A stretch of DNA of 64,000 bases. Origin: Daedaleopsis sinensis. Lineage: Eukaryota; Basidiomycota; Agaricomycetes; Polyporales; Polyporaceae. Shown piece after piece: positions 10,876-21,186 of the stretch. Position 1 is the first letter of the stretch; every line of letters starts with the position of its first letter. The stretch covers positions 2,728,001-2,792,000 of the forward strand of contig CM066304.1 in NCBI GenBank assembly GCA_033807695.1. The letters are read 5' to 3'. The position numbers were made by a program, and so were the translations under genes. The notes beneath the pieces are model-generated. The model had not been told where the DNA came from, searched no databases, and saw only the letters and a program-made list of their open reading frames with translations.

Positions 10876-12208
10876 ATGACCCGCCTGGTCGTGGACGCTC
10901 GCGCAGTCACCCCCAAAGCGCCGCACGCCCTCGGTAGTCTCAAAAGGGGACCACTGCCGCGCAACCCTCCCGCTGCACAGAGTCCCCGCAGGACCTCAGC
11001 TTACTGCGACAGTGCGGGAATGGTGCGCATCTGTACCATCTCCCAGACTTCACCCTTTGCGATGGGTTCACCCTCTGACCCCTTGATGCAGCTCACCCAT
11101 CCGTTCCCCCTCGACCGCCGCGCCTCTCCAGATGTGCTGTGTAGTGGTGCAGCGAAGGCCTTCGGTGATCCCGTGTCCCACAGAGATGGCACCAAGCTCT
11201 CTATCAATCACTTGTCCAATGGCAGTCCCCGTGCAGAGACATCTCCGTACACGCGACACCCCCCCTCTCCTCTCTCAAGCCGTGCTAGAGGCGTCAACCG
11301 ACCGGAGACCATACTTCACAATTTAGAGGATGTCGAAATCGCGGTCGCTGAGAGCACCAGTGGCCAGTCAAGGTGATCTATCTCTCATCGCGGATGTACA
11401 ACCTCTATATTGCCGACTGATGGTTTTCTTTGCACAGGTCACTCCGATTGGAGATAGTGCAGCACCCGGATAGGACGGCAGAGTTTGGTTCGTCCGCTCT
11501 AACGCGGTTGCCTCTTGCGCCGCCTCTGATAGCGCAGCTCGTCATGCGCGACTCCGCCGGACGCGCGATTATTGAGTGAGTGCGCGGGCGGGAAAGTGAG
11601 GTTAATGTACGCCCACCGCTGAACGCCCCGACAGCGAAGCGGAACTTCCGTTCTTGGTCGCCCAATTGTCTCTGCTCAGTTCGGACGGGGCCGCGCCCAT
11701 GGACTACGTAACGGATGGGGACGGCCGAAGCTCCCGGGAGAGATTACTTTACGGCAATCTGGTCTCCTCGCCGCATCTTCTCCGCAACCTCCAAGGACGT
11801 CGCGGGGTGTACTTCGTGTTCCCAGACGTGAGCATCCGGCAGAGGGGCCGCTTTCAGTTAAAGGTCACCCTCTTGCGGTTACCGTGGTGCGTGCACCCCC
11901 CGCGGCTACTTCAGTGTATTCTCATCATGGCCCAGCTTCGACAGCCCGCAAAGTCTGACTGAGCAGGCCAGAGAAACCATAGTGGCGGAAGCGCGGTCGT
12001 TGCCCTTCGACGTCTATCCGCTCCGGGACTATGTCGCACCCGGTGAGAATTCATGCTAGTTCTAATTGGCGTTGCGAGACCTGCATGCTCACCCCACTCG
12101 ACGACAGCGCAGACACCCCTGACCCAGTATTTCCTGCAACAGGGTGCCCGAATGTACGCTTTCGCTACTGTAACCCAGTTTGCCCGAGGCCCGCCACTGA
12201 GTTCCTGA
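10876..12208 (+). CDS. Velvet-domain transcriptional regulator
   Basis: Velvet proteins are fungal regulators of development, sporulation and secondary metabolism that bind DNA through an NF-kappaB-like fold. Exons are 10876-11372, 11438-11575, 11635-11886, 11936-12042 and 12108-12208, with all phases agreeing, for 364 residues. The first 165 residues are Pro/Ser/Arg-rich and unrecognised. The velvet domain fills the rest: RLEIVQHPDRTAEFG, LAPPLIAQLVMRDSAGR, ELPFLVAQLSLLSSDG, YGNLVSSPHLLRNLQGRRGV then YFVFPDVSIRQRGRFQLKV, and, after two introns, SLPFDVYPLRDYVAP with TQYFLQQGARMYAF. I cannot say which subfamily (VeA, VelB, VosA, VelC) it is. The start codon is the least certain part; the domain itself is clear. 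Confidence 0.85.
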
Positions 12209-13241
12209 CCCCTCTCCTCAAGGATCCCGCCGCCCCCGCGCTCGTTGTGATCCCGAACCTAAAAGCTAAACAACCACACTTGATCCCACAGAGCCCACGC
12301 CACGCGCATCTGGCTCTTCGATAATCTGTATCTGTTTGTACCCGCTGTCTCGTTCCGGGTCTTGTTTCCGTTTCCCGCATGCTGATGTGTTCTTCTCCGG
12401 TTGTTGTGGTATATGTTGTTTGTTCGCGCCCTGACCGTCTAATCTCAGTGACTGTGACGAGTACTTACGCGTGTTTGGATTTTTCGTTCGTTCGTTCGTT
12501 CTACGATACTGAGCTCCCCTTGGACGTTCACGCGATTAGTTGTTTGGACCAAGGACAATCATGATATTAATGTGATGCATGGAGCGGTGTATAGAGTAAT
12601 GCCACTGGCATCCGACTTCGCTTGGAAGCCACTAGTTCGCAGGTTCATCGCCAGGTAGATATGGAACGAGCAGTGGGATACCTAGATATCTGTGAACGGC
12701 GCAAGCAGAGTATCGGAGAATTGAACACATGTCCACATCCTGGAACAATCTCTTTCCCGATATCTACGATATCTACGCCACTTACTTACCGCAATGTGAA
12801 CAGGCGCTCTGAGCTTGCGCTTTATAACCATCGCCATGCACCAGTACCATGGTGGCTTAATTACGTGCCGAAAGGCGTGTAAGTCGCGCAGCCGGGTCGA
12901 ATGTCGTCGGAGTCCGCTGGAAGCTGTACAGCCTCCGGACACTGGCCACAACGTCCAAAGGCGGATTGACCTCAAAACACCGCCTGCGCTGCGGAACGTC
13001 TGGCGCACTGCTCTGCTAACAGTCAGGAGCTCATCGCAACGTGCGCCGTGGATGCAAAAGGAGGCAGGGTTGGTCAGAGAATGGATGTAAGAGCACTTGC
13101 GAAGTTGTGGCCGAGCGACCGTGCCGCCTGATGCGCAGCGGCAGTCACGTGGCGGTAGTTTCGCTCAGCCTATTATAAGCCAGAAGGCACTTCCATCGTT
13201 GCCCTCTTACCTCTCTCCAACCTCTCTCTGCATTTCCCATC
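12209..13241. other. Intergenic between the velvet and CYSTM genes
   Basis: About 1 kb without a supported gene. It holds a short CGTT tandem run at 12483-12500. A TATA-like TATTATAAG at 13171 lies about 70 bp before the CYSTM gene start and is probably its core promoter. Confidence 0.55.
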
Positions 13242-13743
13242 ATGTCAGCTCAGGACTACTACGGCGGCGGCCAGCAGCAGCAGTACTACCCACCTCAAGG
13301 TCCGTTACCGACGCATCTGCAGCCGGAGGAAGCACTGGCAGTCTGACGTTGGTCTCATAGGTCCACCGCCAGGACAGGGCGGATACTACCCTCAGCAGCC
13401 TCAACAAGCCTATGGCGGGTACCAGCAGCAGCAGCCGCAGTACAACCAGCCCCAGCCAGGCTACAACCAGCAGTACCAGCCTCAACCTCAACCTCAGACG
13501 GTCTATGTGTATGTGGCGTGCCTTGTTGTTTCTAGTGCAGTGCTCACCCTGTATTATCGGGATACGCAGGCAACAAGAGAAGAGCGGCGGCGGAGGAGGC
13601 TGCATGGCGTGTCTAGCGGGTGCATGTCTGTGTTGTTGCGCTGAAGGTGCGTCGTCCATGATATCTGTTGTACTGCCGGAAGGTCGGGAATTAACGTCTG
13701 GCGCCGTTGGGGTTTGTGCGCTGCAGAGATTTGTTGCGACTAG
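13242..13743 (+). CDS. Small CYSTM-type cysteine-rich tail-anchored protein
   Basis: Exons 13242-13299, 13361-13508, 13570-13646 and 13727-13743 join in phase to a 99-residue protein. The first 70 residues are a low-complexity Gln/Tyr/Pro/Gly stretch (MSAQDYYGGGQQQQYYPPQG and similar). The C-terminus is a CYSTM module: a Gly run, then CMACLAGACLCCCAEEICCD at the stop. CYSTM proteins are small eukaryotic tail-anchored membrane proteins linked to stress tolerance, perhaps through metal or redox handling by the Cys cluster. No longer ORF covers the gene because of its introns. The last exon is only 17 nt, but it supplies the conserved EExCCD ending, which supports it. Confidence 0.85.
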
Positions 13744-14278
13744 ATGTCGTACGACGAGTCCGTTCCACTATCCGCACCGGCTTGCGTCCCCCCTCCATCT
13801 TCGGAATCCTCAGCCTAGCCTCGTCACGTCCTGTGTATGTTTCCCGGATGTACATTAGGATGATTTTATACGTGCACGACCGCGATGACTTTTACTCTCT
13901 CGAATTTGACCAATGTACGATTGAGTGACGGAGAACGATCGACACGGAGACATAAAATGAAATACTTCGACGTGATGCCCCGCACTCGAGAGTCTCGAGT
14001 CCGCAGAGCACTTGTGGCTCGGGTCTGGTGGTCCAGGCGAGGGAGGGCTTGTGCCGCGAGGCAGTGTACTTACACGGTGTGGCTGAGAGACGCCACGGAG
14101 AACTCGGCCGTGGGCCGGAACAGCCGGGGCCGCTCCGGCGTCGCAAAAGGGCGGGCTGTGATTTGTCGGAGGAGACCCCGGGTTGTCCCGGGAGAGGCGA
14201 GAGCGAGAAAGGCGCCGGAGCAGGCTTGCTCACTCGAATATCCGCGTCGACGACGACCGACTTGTGCCCATCCTCAAA
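13744..14278. other. Intergenic, cytochrome c1 upstream region
   Basis: 535 bp between the CYSTM gene and CYT1. Open frames here are GC-driven and show no recognisable protein. It presumably holds the CYSTM 3' UTR and the CYT1 promoter. Confidence 0.5.
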
Positions 14279-15621
14279 ATGCTCGCCAGGCTGCCCGCGG
14301 GTGCCCTGAAGAACGTCGCGACCCTCAAAGCGGGTCGCTCGGCCGCTTTCGACGCCGCACGCTCTCTTCCGGTGCGCACAGTGCTCTCTCTCGTCCGATG
14401 ACGCGCTAACAAACCCTACAGCGTGTCCGTTTTGCCTCGACTTCCTCAGCTTCCTCCTCTGCGTTTGAGGTATACACTAGTTGCTTATCTTCTTCCAAAT
14501 CCCGAAGCTTACTTTGGATCGTGAATGTGTAGTCCTTCGTAAACTCTCGCGCAACCTTGGCTTCCGCGACTTTGTTGACTGTTGGCTCCGTCGCATGGTA
14601 CGCAAACCTCTATGGCACTCTCCCTTTCATTGGCGAGGTACACGCGAACTCCCCCGCCGAAGAGGGCCTACATCCGACCCACTATCCTTGGTCCCACGCA
14701 GGATTGCTTGACTCTTTCGACCATGCCAGGTAGCTATAGCGCGCTCACGTCACACTCCAATTCACGCGTCTTATGCACCATTACAGCATTCGGAGAGGGT
14801 ACCAGGTCTACCGCGAAGTCTGTGCTGCCTGCCACTCCTTAGACCGCATTGCCTGGCGCAATCTCGTCGGTGTCTCTCACACCGTCGACGAGGTCAAGGC
14901 CATGGCCGAAGAGATCGAGTACCAGGACGGACCCAACGACGAGGGCGAGATGTTCATGCGTCCCGGCAAGCTCTCCGACTACATGCCTCCTCCATACCCT
15001 AACGAAGAGGCCGCGCGTGCCGGCAACGGCGGAGCACTCCCCCCTGACCTGAGTCTCATCGTCAAGGCTCGCCACGGCGCTGCTGTGCGTTGCTCACCCT
15101 TTTGGTACCCGCAAATAAACTCACTAACGTCCAATTTGCCAGGACTACATCTTCGCCCTTCTCACTGGGTACAGGGACCCCCCGGCTGGCTTTGAGATTC
15201 GGGAGAGCATGAACTACAACCCGTACTTCCCTGGTAACGCCATCTCTATGGCCCGGGTTCTCTTTGACGGTCTTGTCGAATATGACGATGGTGAGTGCAA
15301 AATATCGCATTACCTTCGTTGCGTCGTCCAACATCGACTACAGGAACCCCCGCGACCACCTCCCAGATGGCTAAGGATGTCGTGACCTTCCTCAACTGGG
15401 CCGCCGAACCCGAACACGACGAGCGCAAGAAGGCGGGTCTGAAGGCCGTCATCCTGTTCTCCGCCCTCACTGTCATTTCTCTCTGGGTCAAGCGCCACAA
15501 GTGGTCATTGATCAAGACCAGGAAGATCCGTGAGTTCTTCCTCCTACCGTTACGAAGAAACTGCGACGCTAACGTCCTGGTGTGCCTAACAGAGTACACT
15601 CCTCCCGTGGAGAAGCACTGA
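14279..15621 (+). CDS. CYT1: Cytochrome c1, heme subunit of ubiquinol-cytochrome c reductase
   Basis: Membrane-anchored c-type cytochrome of respiratory complex III, passing electrons from the Rieske protein to cytochrome c in the intermembrane space. The start [19 protein letters not shown] gives an Arg/Lys/Ser/Ala-rich presequence for mitochondrial import. Later exons give [15 protein letters not shown], then [38 protein letters not shown] with the CxxCH heme site, [53 protein letters not shown] and [20 protein letters not shown]. The single C-terminal membrane helix is [20 protein letters not shown], followed by a short matrix tail ending YTPPVEKH. Six or more short introns interrupt it. 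Near 320 residues, normal for fungi. Confidence 0.93.
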
Positions 15622-16019
15622 AAGCCACTAGAGTAGAGTACAGAACGTACCTGGGGTCGTGGGGATGCCAGCGTGCACATAGTCGCGAGTCAATCGGACC
15701 GTTCACTTCATATAGCTTGGTTGCGTGTGTGTGCACGAGAATCCCATCTATCACTATGGGCCCTGCTCTCCTCGTAGATCAATAATGCGATATAATGCCT
15801 GAACGTGAAGGATGACGCACTTAAATAACTGTCTGGTGCATCGGTTACAGAGATACCATAAATATTCTAAAACCCAAATGCCCCAAACGGCCGGGTCAAA
15901 TCCCGAGCCTTGCTTTCCGACCGTGACTTGGCCGCTAGCTTGCTTGTTGACCGCTACCACCTTGAGATCCCTCAACTCAACTTATCTTGCTCCCAAAACA
16001 CTGACGACAATCTTTTACA
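15622..16019. other. Intergenic between CYT1 and the THP3-like gene
   Basis: About 400 bp with no supported gene. It presumably holds the CYT1 3' UTR and the promoter of the next gene. Confidence 0.5.
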
Positions 16020-18019
16020 ATGTCTGCTGAGAGCTGGCCGCCACAACTGAAGTGTGTTGCACTGATCTCTAGACTCGGGCTCATAGTACTTACACACGAA
16101 CAGAGAATGGGTTGCGAAATGTCTCGGACAAATGACCGACGGAAACCGTGCAGAAGCCCAAGCAGAACTGAAACAGGTGATTGCTGACTCTTTTGCGGCG
16201 AAGACTTTGTGGACTACGGATTGGGCTGGTGTGCAATTGACAAGGTGTGTCACACATTAACTGCCGTTGACTGGTTACGGCTGAGAATGGTCCTTGAGTC
16301 TACTACCCCGACCGCCGCCAACATTGTTCCCGACCACCAGTCTCAAGCGGAAGCTGTGAGCATCCCCTGTTCCTGCCGGGACGTGCGCAAGTGAACGAGT
16401 GCCATCACCTGGTTTGCTGCAGGAACGACTCTACACACGCAAGCAATAAGAAGAAGAAGAACGCCGTGTCGAAGGCGTCATCATCGAGTGCGTTGGATCC
16501 GGATGAGCTCGCCGCTTTGAATCGTAGGGCCGCCCGTTTTCAAAGAGAGCATGACATCGAACGGCAGAAAAGCTGGCGTCAGCCCAGCACCCACCTTTCC
16601 TCTTCCTCGTACGGCACGCACGCTAACTCCCACCTCTTCAAATCCCGCTCTGGCACCCCTGCGACGCATGACGGAGACGAGCCTGAAACGAACTCGGTCG
16701 GTTTCCCCCCGGGCGTGTTCTGCCGCGAGCGTGCTGACAGAGGCACAGAACGTACCGAACTGGGACCGGTTCACTATTGTTGGGACGTCGCAAGAGATAT
16801 TCAAGGATTACCTACGCCTGACATCCGTGAGCTCCCACCTCGGTTGTTGTGTCCACAAACGAAGCTGACCGCTGCGTGTTCGGGCAGGAACCTAAACCCG
16901 AGCAAATCCGGCCGTACCACGTCCTGCAAGAGACCCTGAATCAGCTCAAGAAGAGGTGGCGCGAGAAGGCGACGTACAATTGGATATGCAGCCAATTCAA
17001 GAGTTTACGGCAAGACCTAACCGTGCGCCTCTTTCCGTTCGCTGGCGGCGGGGAGCGTGTTGACAGCCCCTTCGCACCTTATTGTTTTCATCCAGGTGCA
17101 GCGCATCAAGAACGAGTTTACCGTGACAGTATACGAGATTCATGCGCGCATGGCGCTCGAAGTGGTATGCAACTTGCTCGGCGTCTCGCAGGCGCGTAGG
17201 TTCACCGTATTCACCCCCTACGCGCGTCAGGGCGACATGGTCGAGTATAACCAGTGTCAAGCGATGCTACGGAACCTCTACGAGCTCTGCATACCCGGCA
17301 AGGTGGAAGAGTTCACGGCGTACCGAATACTGATGCTTCTGCACGGTCGCAATCAAAGTGGTACGCAGCCATTTAGTTCTCATCTATCTCACTCGCGAGG
17401 TGCTGACACTGAAGACCGATGTGCAGACTTGAATCTTTACGTAGGTCAGCTAACACCACAGCAGAAAACCTCGCCCGCCGTCCAGCACGCGCTCGGCGTC
17501 CAGCGAGCGGTGGCAATGGGGAATTATCATGCTCTCTTTGACTTGTATATGAATGCTCCCAACATGGGAGCGTATATCATGGATCACTTCATTGATAGGG
17601 AGAGGATGCGTGCGCTCATGGTCATGACAAAAGCGTGAGTACTCCTTGACCACACTCCTTCCGCTTCGTGAGGCTCGCGCGGCCCACGGCAGCCTTCCAT
17701 TCCTCACTCTCCTATACCCCCATTTTTCTGCGCCCTTCCCTCCGGGCTGAGGCCGGAACGTTGTCTGCCGATCGCGATTGCTGACGTCGGGTGCACGCAC
17801 AGGTATCGGACCATCCCGCTCGCGTTCGTCCAGAACGAGCTCGCGTTCGAGTCGCTCGAAGCCGCGCGCGAGTTCCTCAGCGAACACCGCGCGGGCTTCT
17901 TCCAGAACCCGAACAGCCCGGACGCGGAGAAGGTGCTCGACTGCAAGCCCGCCGGCGCGCCGCTCGCGTCCGTCTTCGAGGAGAAGTACCGGAAGGTGCA
18001 GATAAGGGGCGCGGTCTAG
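16020..18019 (+). CDS. THP3: SAC3/GANP/THP3 family protein (THP3/LENG8-like)
   Basis: SAC3/GANP/THP3 proteins act in mRNA biogenesis; yeast Thp3 with Csn12 links transcription elongation to splicing. The start MSAESWPPQLK at 16020 continues after an intron with EWVAKCLGQMTDGNRAEAQ. A basic/Ser-rich linker with a KKKKNA run follows. The conserved domain starts at EQIRPYHVLQETLNQLKKRW and runs through IKNEFTVTVYEIHARMALEV, DMVEYNQCQAMLRNLYEL, EEFTAYRILMLLHGRN, VQHALGVQRAVAMGNYHALF, MDHFIDRERMRALMVMTKAY and PLAFVQNELAFESLEAAREF. It ends KVQIRGAV. The order of elements and the short acidic-poor C-terminus fit THP3/LENG8 better than the much larger Sac3/GANP export scaffold. Middle linker exons are less certain than the domain. 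Confidence 0.85.
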
Positions 18020-19532
18020 CTTATTGTTGGTGTTGGTGCGGTCGTACTGCAGCCTGTGTGCGGTGGCGGACGGCGGACGTCGACTCTGTTTCTTGTCTGC
18101 TCCGGATCCGTTTTTCTCTTCTCGTCGCCCGCAGGTAATTTGCCGTTACTTATTCGCTATACTTCGTCTGTGGGGTGCATACCCTTTCCTCCTTGTGGAT
18201 AGCTTGTGTACTCCGTCGTTTGTGCCCCTATAGGCTATAATATAGATGCACATTCCCCCTCTTGTGTTTTGCCAGCATCCGTAGAAAAGGTCCTCTGGTG
18301 TCATGCATCGACCGCAAATCGGGTATATGCACTCCCCTGTCTTCGTATCTCGAACGATGCGCTACGAATTTAGCAAGTCTACTACGTATACGTCGTTGAT
18401 AGTCACTGGGAGGTAGAAATATCGTAGGCGGAGGGATTGAATTGAAGCGCACACCACGTCGGAGTCGCCTGGCTAGCCACATTACGGTACTAATACGGAG
18501 ATTCACGTACTACTACCTGTAGGGTAGTGACGCGGCAGAGAGCTCGAGGCTACTAGTATAGCCTGCAAAACTGCACAGCGTTGCTTGGACTGAGGGTGTA
18601 CGGTACCTGGATCGCTAAAGCTACTATCGCTATGCTGCAGCAAGCCATTGGCGGAGATACCAATGGTATTCGGTGCGGGAAAAGTTTGGGCGACCCTATC
18701 GCAAGACTGCTGAGCAGATGCGAATTAAAGAGTAGCATCGAAGACGCATGGCTATTACAGGAATGGCCGTGCCGGGTACGCCGAGAGGATCGTTCTCCCT
18801 GGTGGCCTCCGCGATTCCCTGTGTCTTGGTTCGCAGAATTGAATCGGTCTCGCGACCTGTTCATCCTGCGGGTTGTCAGATTTAACGTTCCCGGTACCAG
18901 CCGACAGCAGCGCTGGTCGAGGCAGCCTGTAGCCAGGAAGAGTTTAAATTTGACAAAGTCCAGGGTATGGGTATGGTACTACTTCGAACCCCAACACCTC
19001 ATTTGAAGTCTAGCAAGAAGATAGGATGTATAAGCATATCGACGCAGACGACATCACCTATGCGCATAGTAATCCAGGCATTAACAACATATACGGTGTG
19101 TAAACGTGGAGTCTACGCACCTTTCTTTTCCTTCCGCTCATCCGAGTCGCGGGCCGCGTGTGGCGGTTCAGAATTTGGTTCCTCTGCAGCACCTCCCATA
19201 CATTTCCAAGCAGTGGAGGGCGGGAAGAGTTGTGCGATAACGAAACTCAAATAAGAGTACCAGAGCCATACTAGCAATCAGGACGAGGGTCACAGAGCAC
19301 ATCACGGTGGAGACTGGATGCGCACGACGACTCAGAGATGCACGGCATGAGCGCGAGTTGGGGTGACGCTTCACTAGGTTCGCGTCAACATACGGTCACG
19401 AGCAGTAGACCATTGCTGAGATTACATTCGGGTAATGGTTCTCAGACCCCCCCAGCCTCTCAGAAAACTAAGCGCAGAGAACGATGCGTCGTGTATAAGT
19501 ACAACATACCGAACTCGGACGTCCCCCTCCCC
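18020..19532. other. Gene-free convergent interval
   Basis: 1.5 kb between the stop codons of two convergent genes (THP3-like and SEN2). Only short ORFs without recognisable protein are present. No RNA gene, TIR or tandem repeat was recognised. Confidence 0.5.
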
Positions 19533-20944
19533 TCAGTCTCGCATGCGGGCAGGAATAAACCGGCGTACAACCACATCCCTGACGGAGTAGTGGGCCAAAC
19601 AGGCGGGTGACGAGAGCACGTCGGCGGACAGCCGAGATTGGGCGGGGATGGTCACATATGTCAGTATCAAGGTCTGCACAGATGATGTTAGTTTATCATG
19701 ATAGTTATATTCAATGTATACTCGCCTTCTGGACCTGTGAGTTGACACGGTTGATGGTGCTCAGCCACGTCCAGGAGAAGGTGTTTGAGTTCGGGAGGTT
19801 GAAGGGTGACGACTCTTGATCTGCCGGGTCTTCGTAGACAGGAACGACGACGATGGCGAACCTGCATGCAGTTCAGCATCAGCGTTGGGGGATCTGGCGT
19901 CGCACAGCGACAGACGCACTCGGCATGATGGAAGACAGGTCCGCGTTTGTACAAGAGCAGGTCCACACAGAACTTGATCCCTCCTTTCACGACCCACCCC
20001 AGGGAGCGGTAGTAGTGATATGCAGCGTAGTTGACGAGGAAGGGGTTGTCAAACCGACCGGCATAGATAGGTGAATTTGCCGGGATGCAGTGGGTCTCTT
20101 GAAACGCTTGCCAGAGTTGTCGAAGGCTCAAAGGTTCGCTCTACCAGATGTAACAGGGGCGCAATCAGAGAAATAGGTATATTGCTCGGCAGCGATGAAA
20201 TGGGTACCGTATATGGATCGAGTACAGTGAGGCAGTCCAGAGTCCAAGCAAGGAAGAAGGCCTCTTGCAGAGTGAGCTGGAGGTGCTCGACGTCCTCGAG
20301 TGGTTCCAGCTCCTCTACGGGCAAGTCGTCCTCGTCTTCTGGAGGCTCTTCGGGCAGCGCGCTGATCTCTGAGGACTGTTGCGGTTTCCACGTCGCACCA
20401 GATGGGATGAAGGCGGGCGCAGCTTCTCTGCCTTCCGCGAACGCCGCTTCTGCTTCTGCTGCCGCTTTAGCTATAGCGGCGGCGCGGTCGCGCTTGAACT
20501 GTTTCCGCTCGGCCCTGCGCTTCTCGCGGACCTCTTCTGAGGTCATGTCTGAACGCGCGCGACCTCAACATGCACGCCGCTGAGGGATTCATGATGGGAC
20601 GCACATTTCCCCGCAGCCTGTCTAGCGTTGATCTGCCGCGCAAGCCACGACGGCTCGCTTCGGGAGAGATCGCCCTTGCCGAAGAAACCCCTGCGCCAGA
20701 GAATGGAGGAGTCTCTCTCGTTCGTGATCCACACAGAACGCGTCGCGGGGTCGAATATGCCTTCGCAGTGCGGATTTTCGAGTCTTGTGCTGGCGCAGCC
20801 GAAGACACCGAGGACATGGCCGAAACCGCCTTTCGTCTCGGGCGCGGAGAAAACGAGTGGGAGAGGGTGCGCGTAGGTGCTGTTGAGCTCCGCGCGGCGC
20901 GCGCCCCCTTTATGTGAGCCTTTTTGCCGGGAGTTGCGAGACAT
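19533..20944 (-). CDS. SEN2: tRNA-splicing endonuclease catalytic subunit Sen2
   Basis: Cleaves the 5' exon-intron junction of pre-tRNAs within the Sen2-Sen15-Sen34-Sen54 complex. The start is [14 protein letters not shown] at 20944, followed by [20 protein letters not shown] and [17 protein letters not shown] Lys/Arg-rich helix ([18 protein letters not shown]), then an acidic linker and [19 protein letters not shown] come next. The nuclease fold carries [36 protein letters not shown] and [18 protein letters not shown], with the catalytic Tyr and His region, and NRVNSQVQK near the catalytic Lys. The last exon (19673-19533) gives [20 protein letters not shown] and ends [10 protein letters not shown]. 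It is reached only through a 52-nt intron (19674-19725) with a GC-AG boundary. Reading on instead stops at 19711 and loses the conserved end. Confidence 0.92.
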
Positions 20945-21186
20945 GGTCTTGCCAGAGCTTCAGCCTAGAAATAGTGGCCTCAGAGTCGAAAGAGTGGGAG
21001 GAGGAGTCAGGCTGCAGAGCGTCAAACTCGGCGCGTCGGGACAGACGATGCACTGACCAGATTTGGGCGACGCGTCTCGGTAGCTGAGCGCGTTCCTCCT
21101 GCGGCTGCGTCCATCCGCCCACTTGCTCGTTCTCATCTGGCCCGACTTGCTTCATATCAACCTGACTCACACACTATCCGCTCGTA

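Noticed and set aside
13885..14409. 174-residue + strand frame before CYT1
   Set aside because: Arg-rich, no family resemblance, and overlaps the CYT1 presequence exon in another frame.
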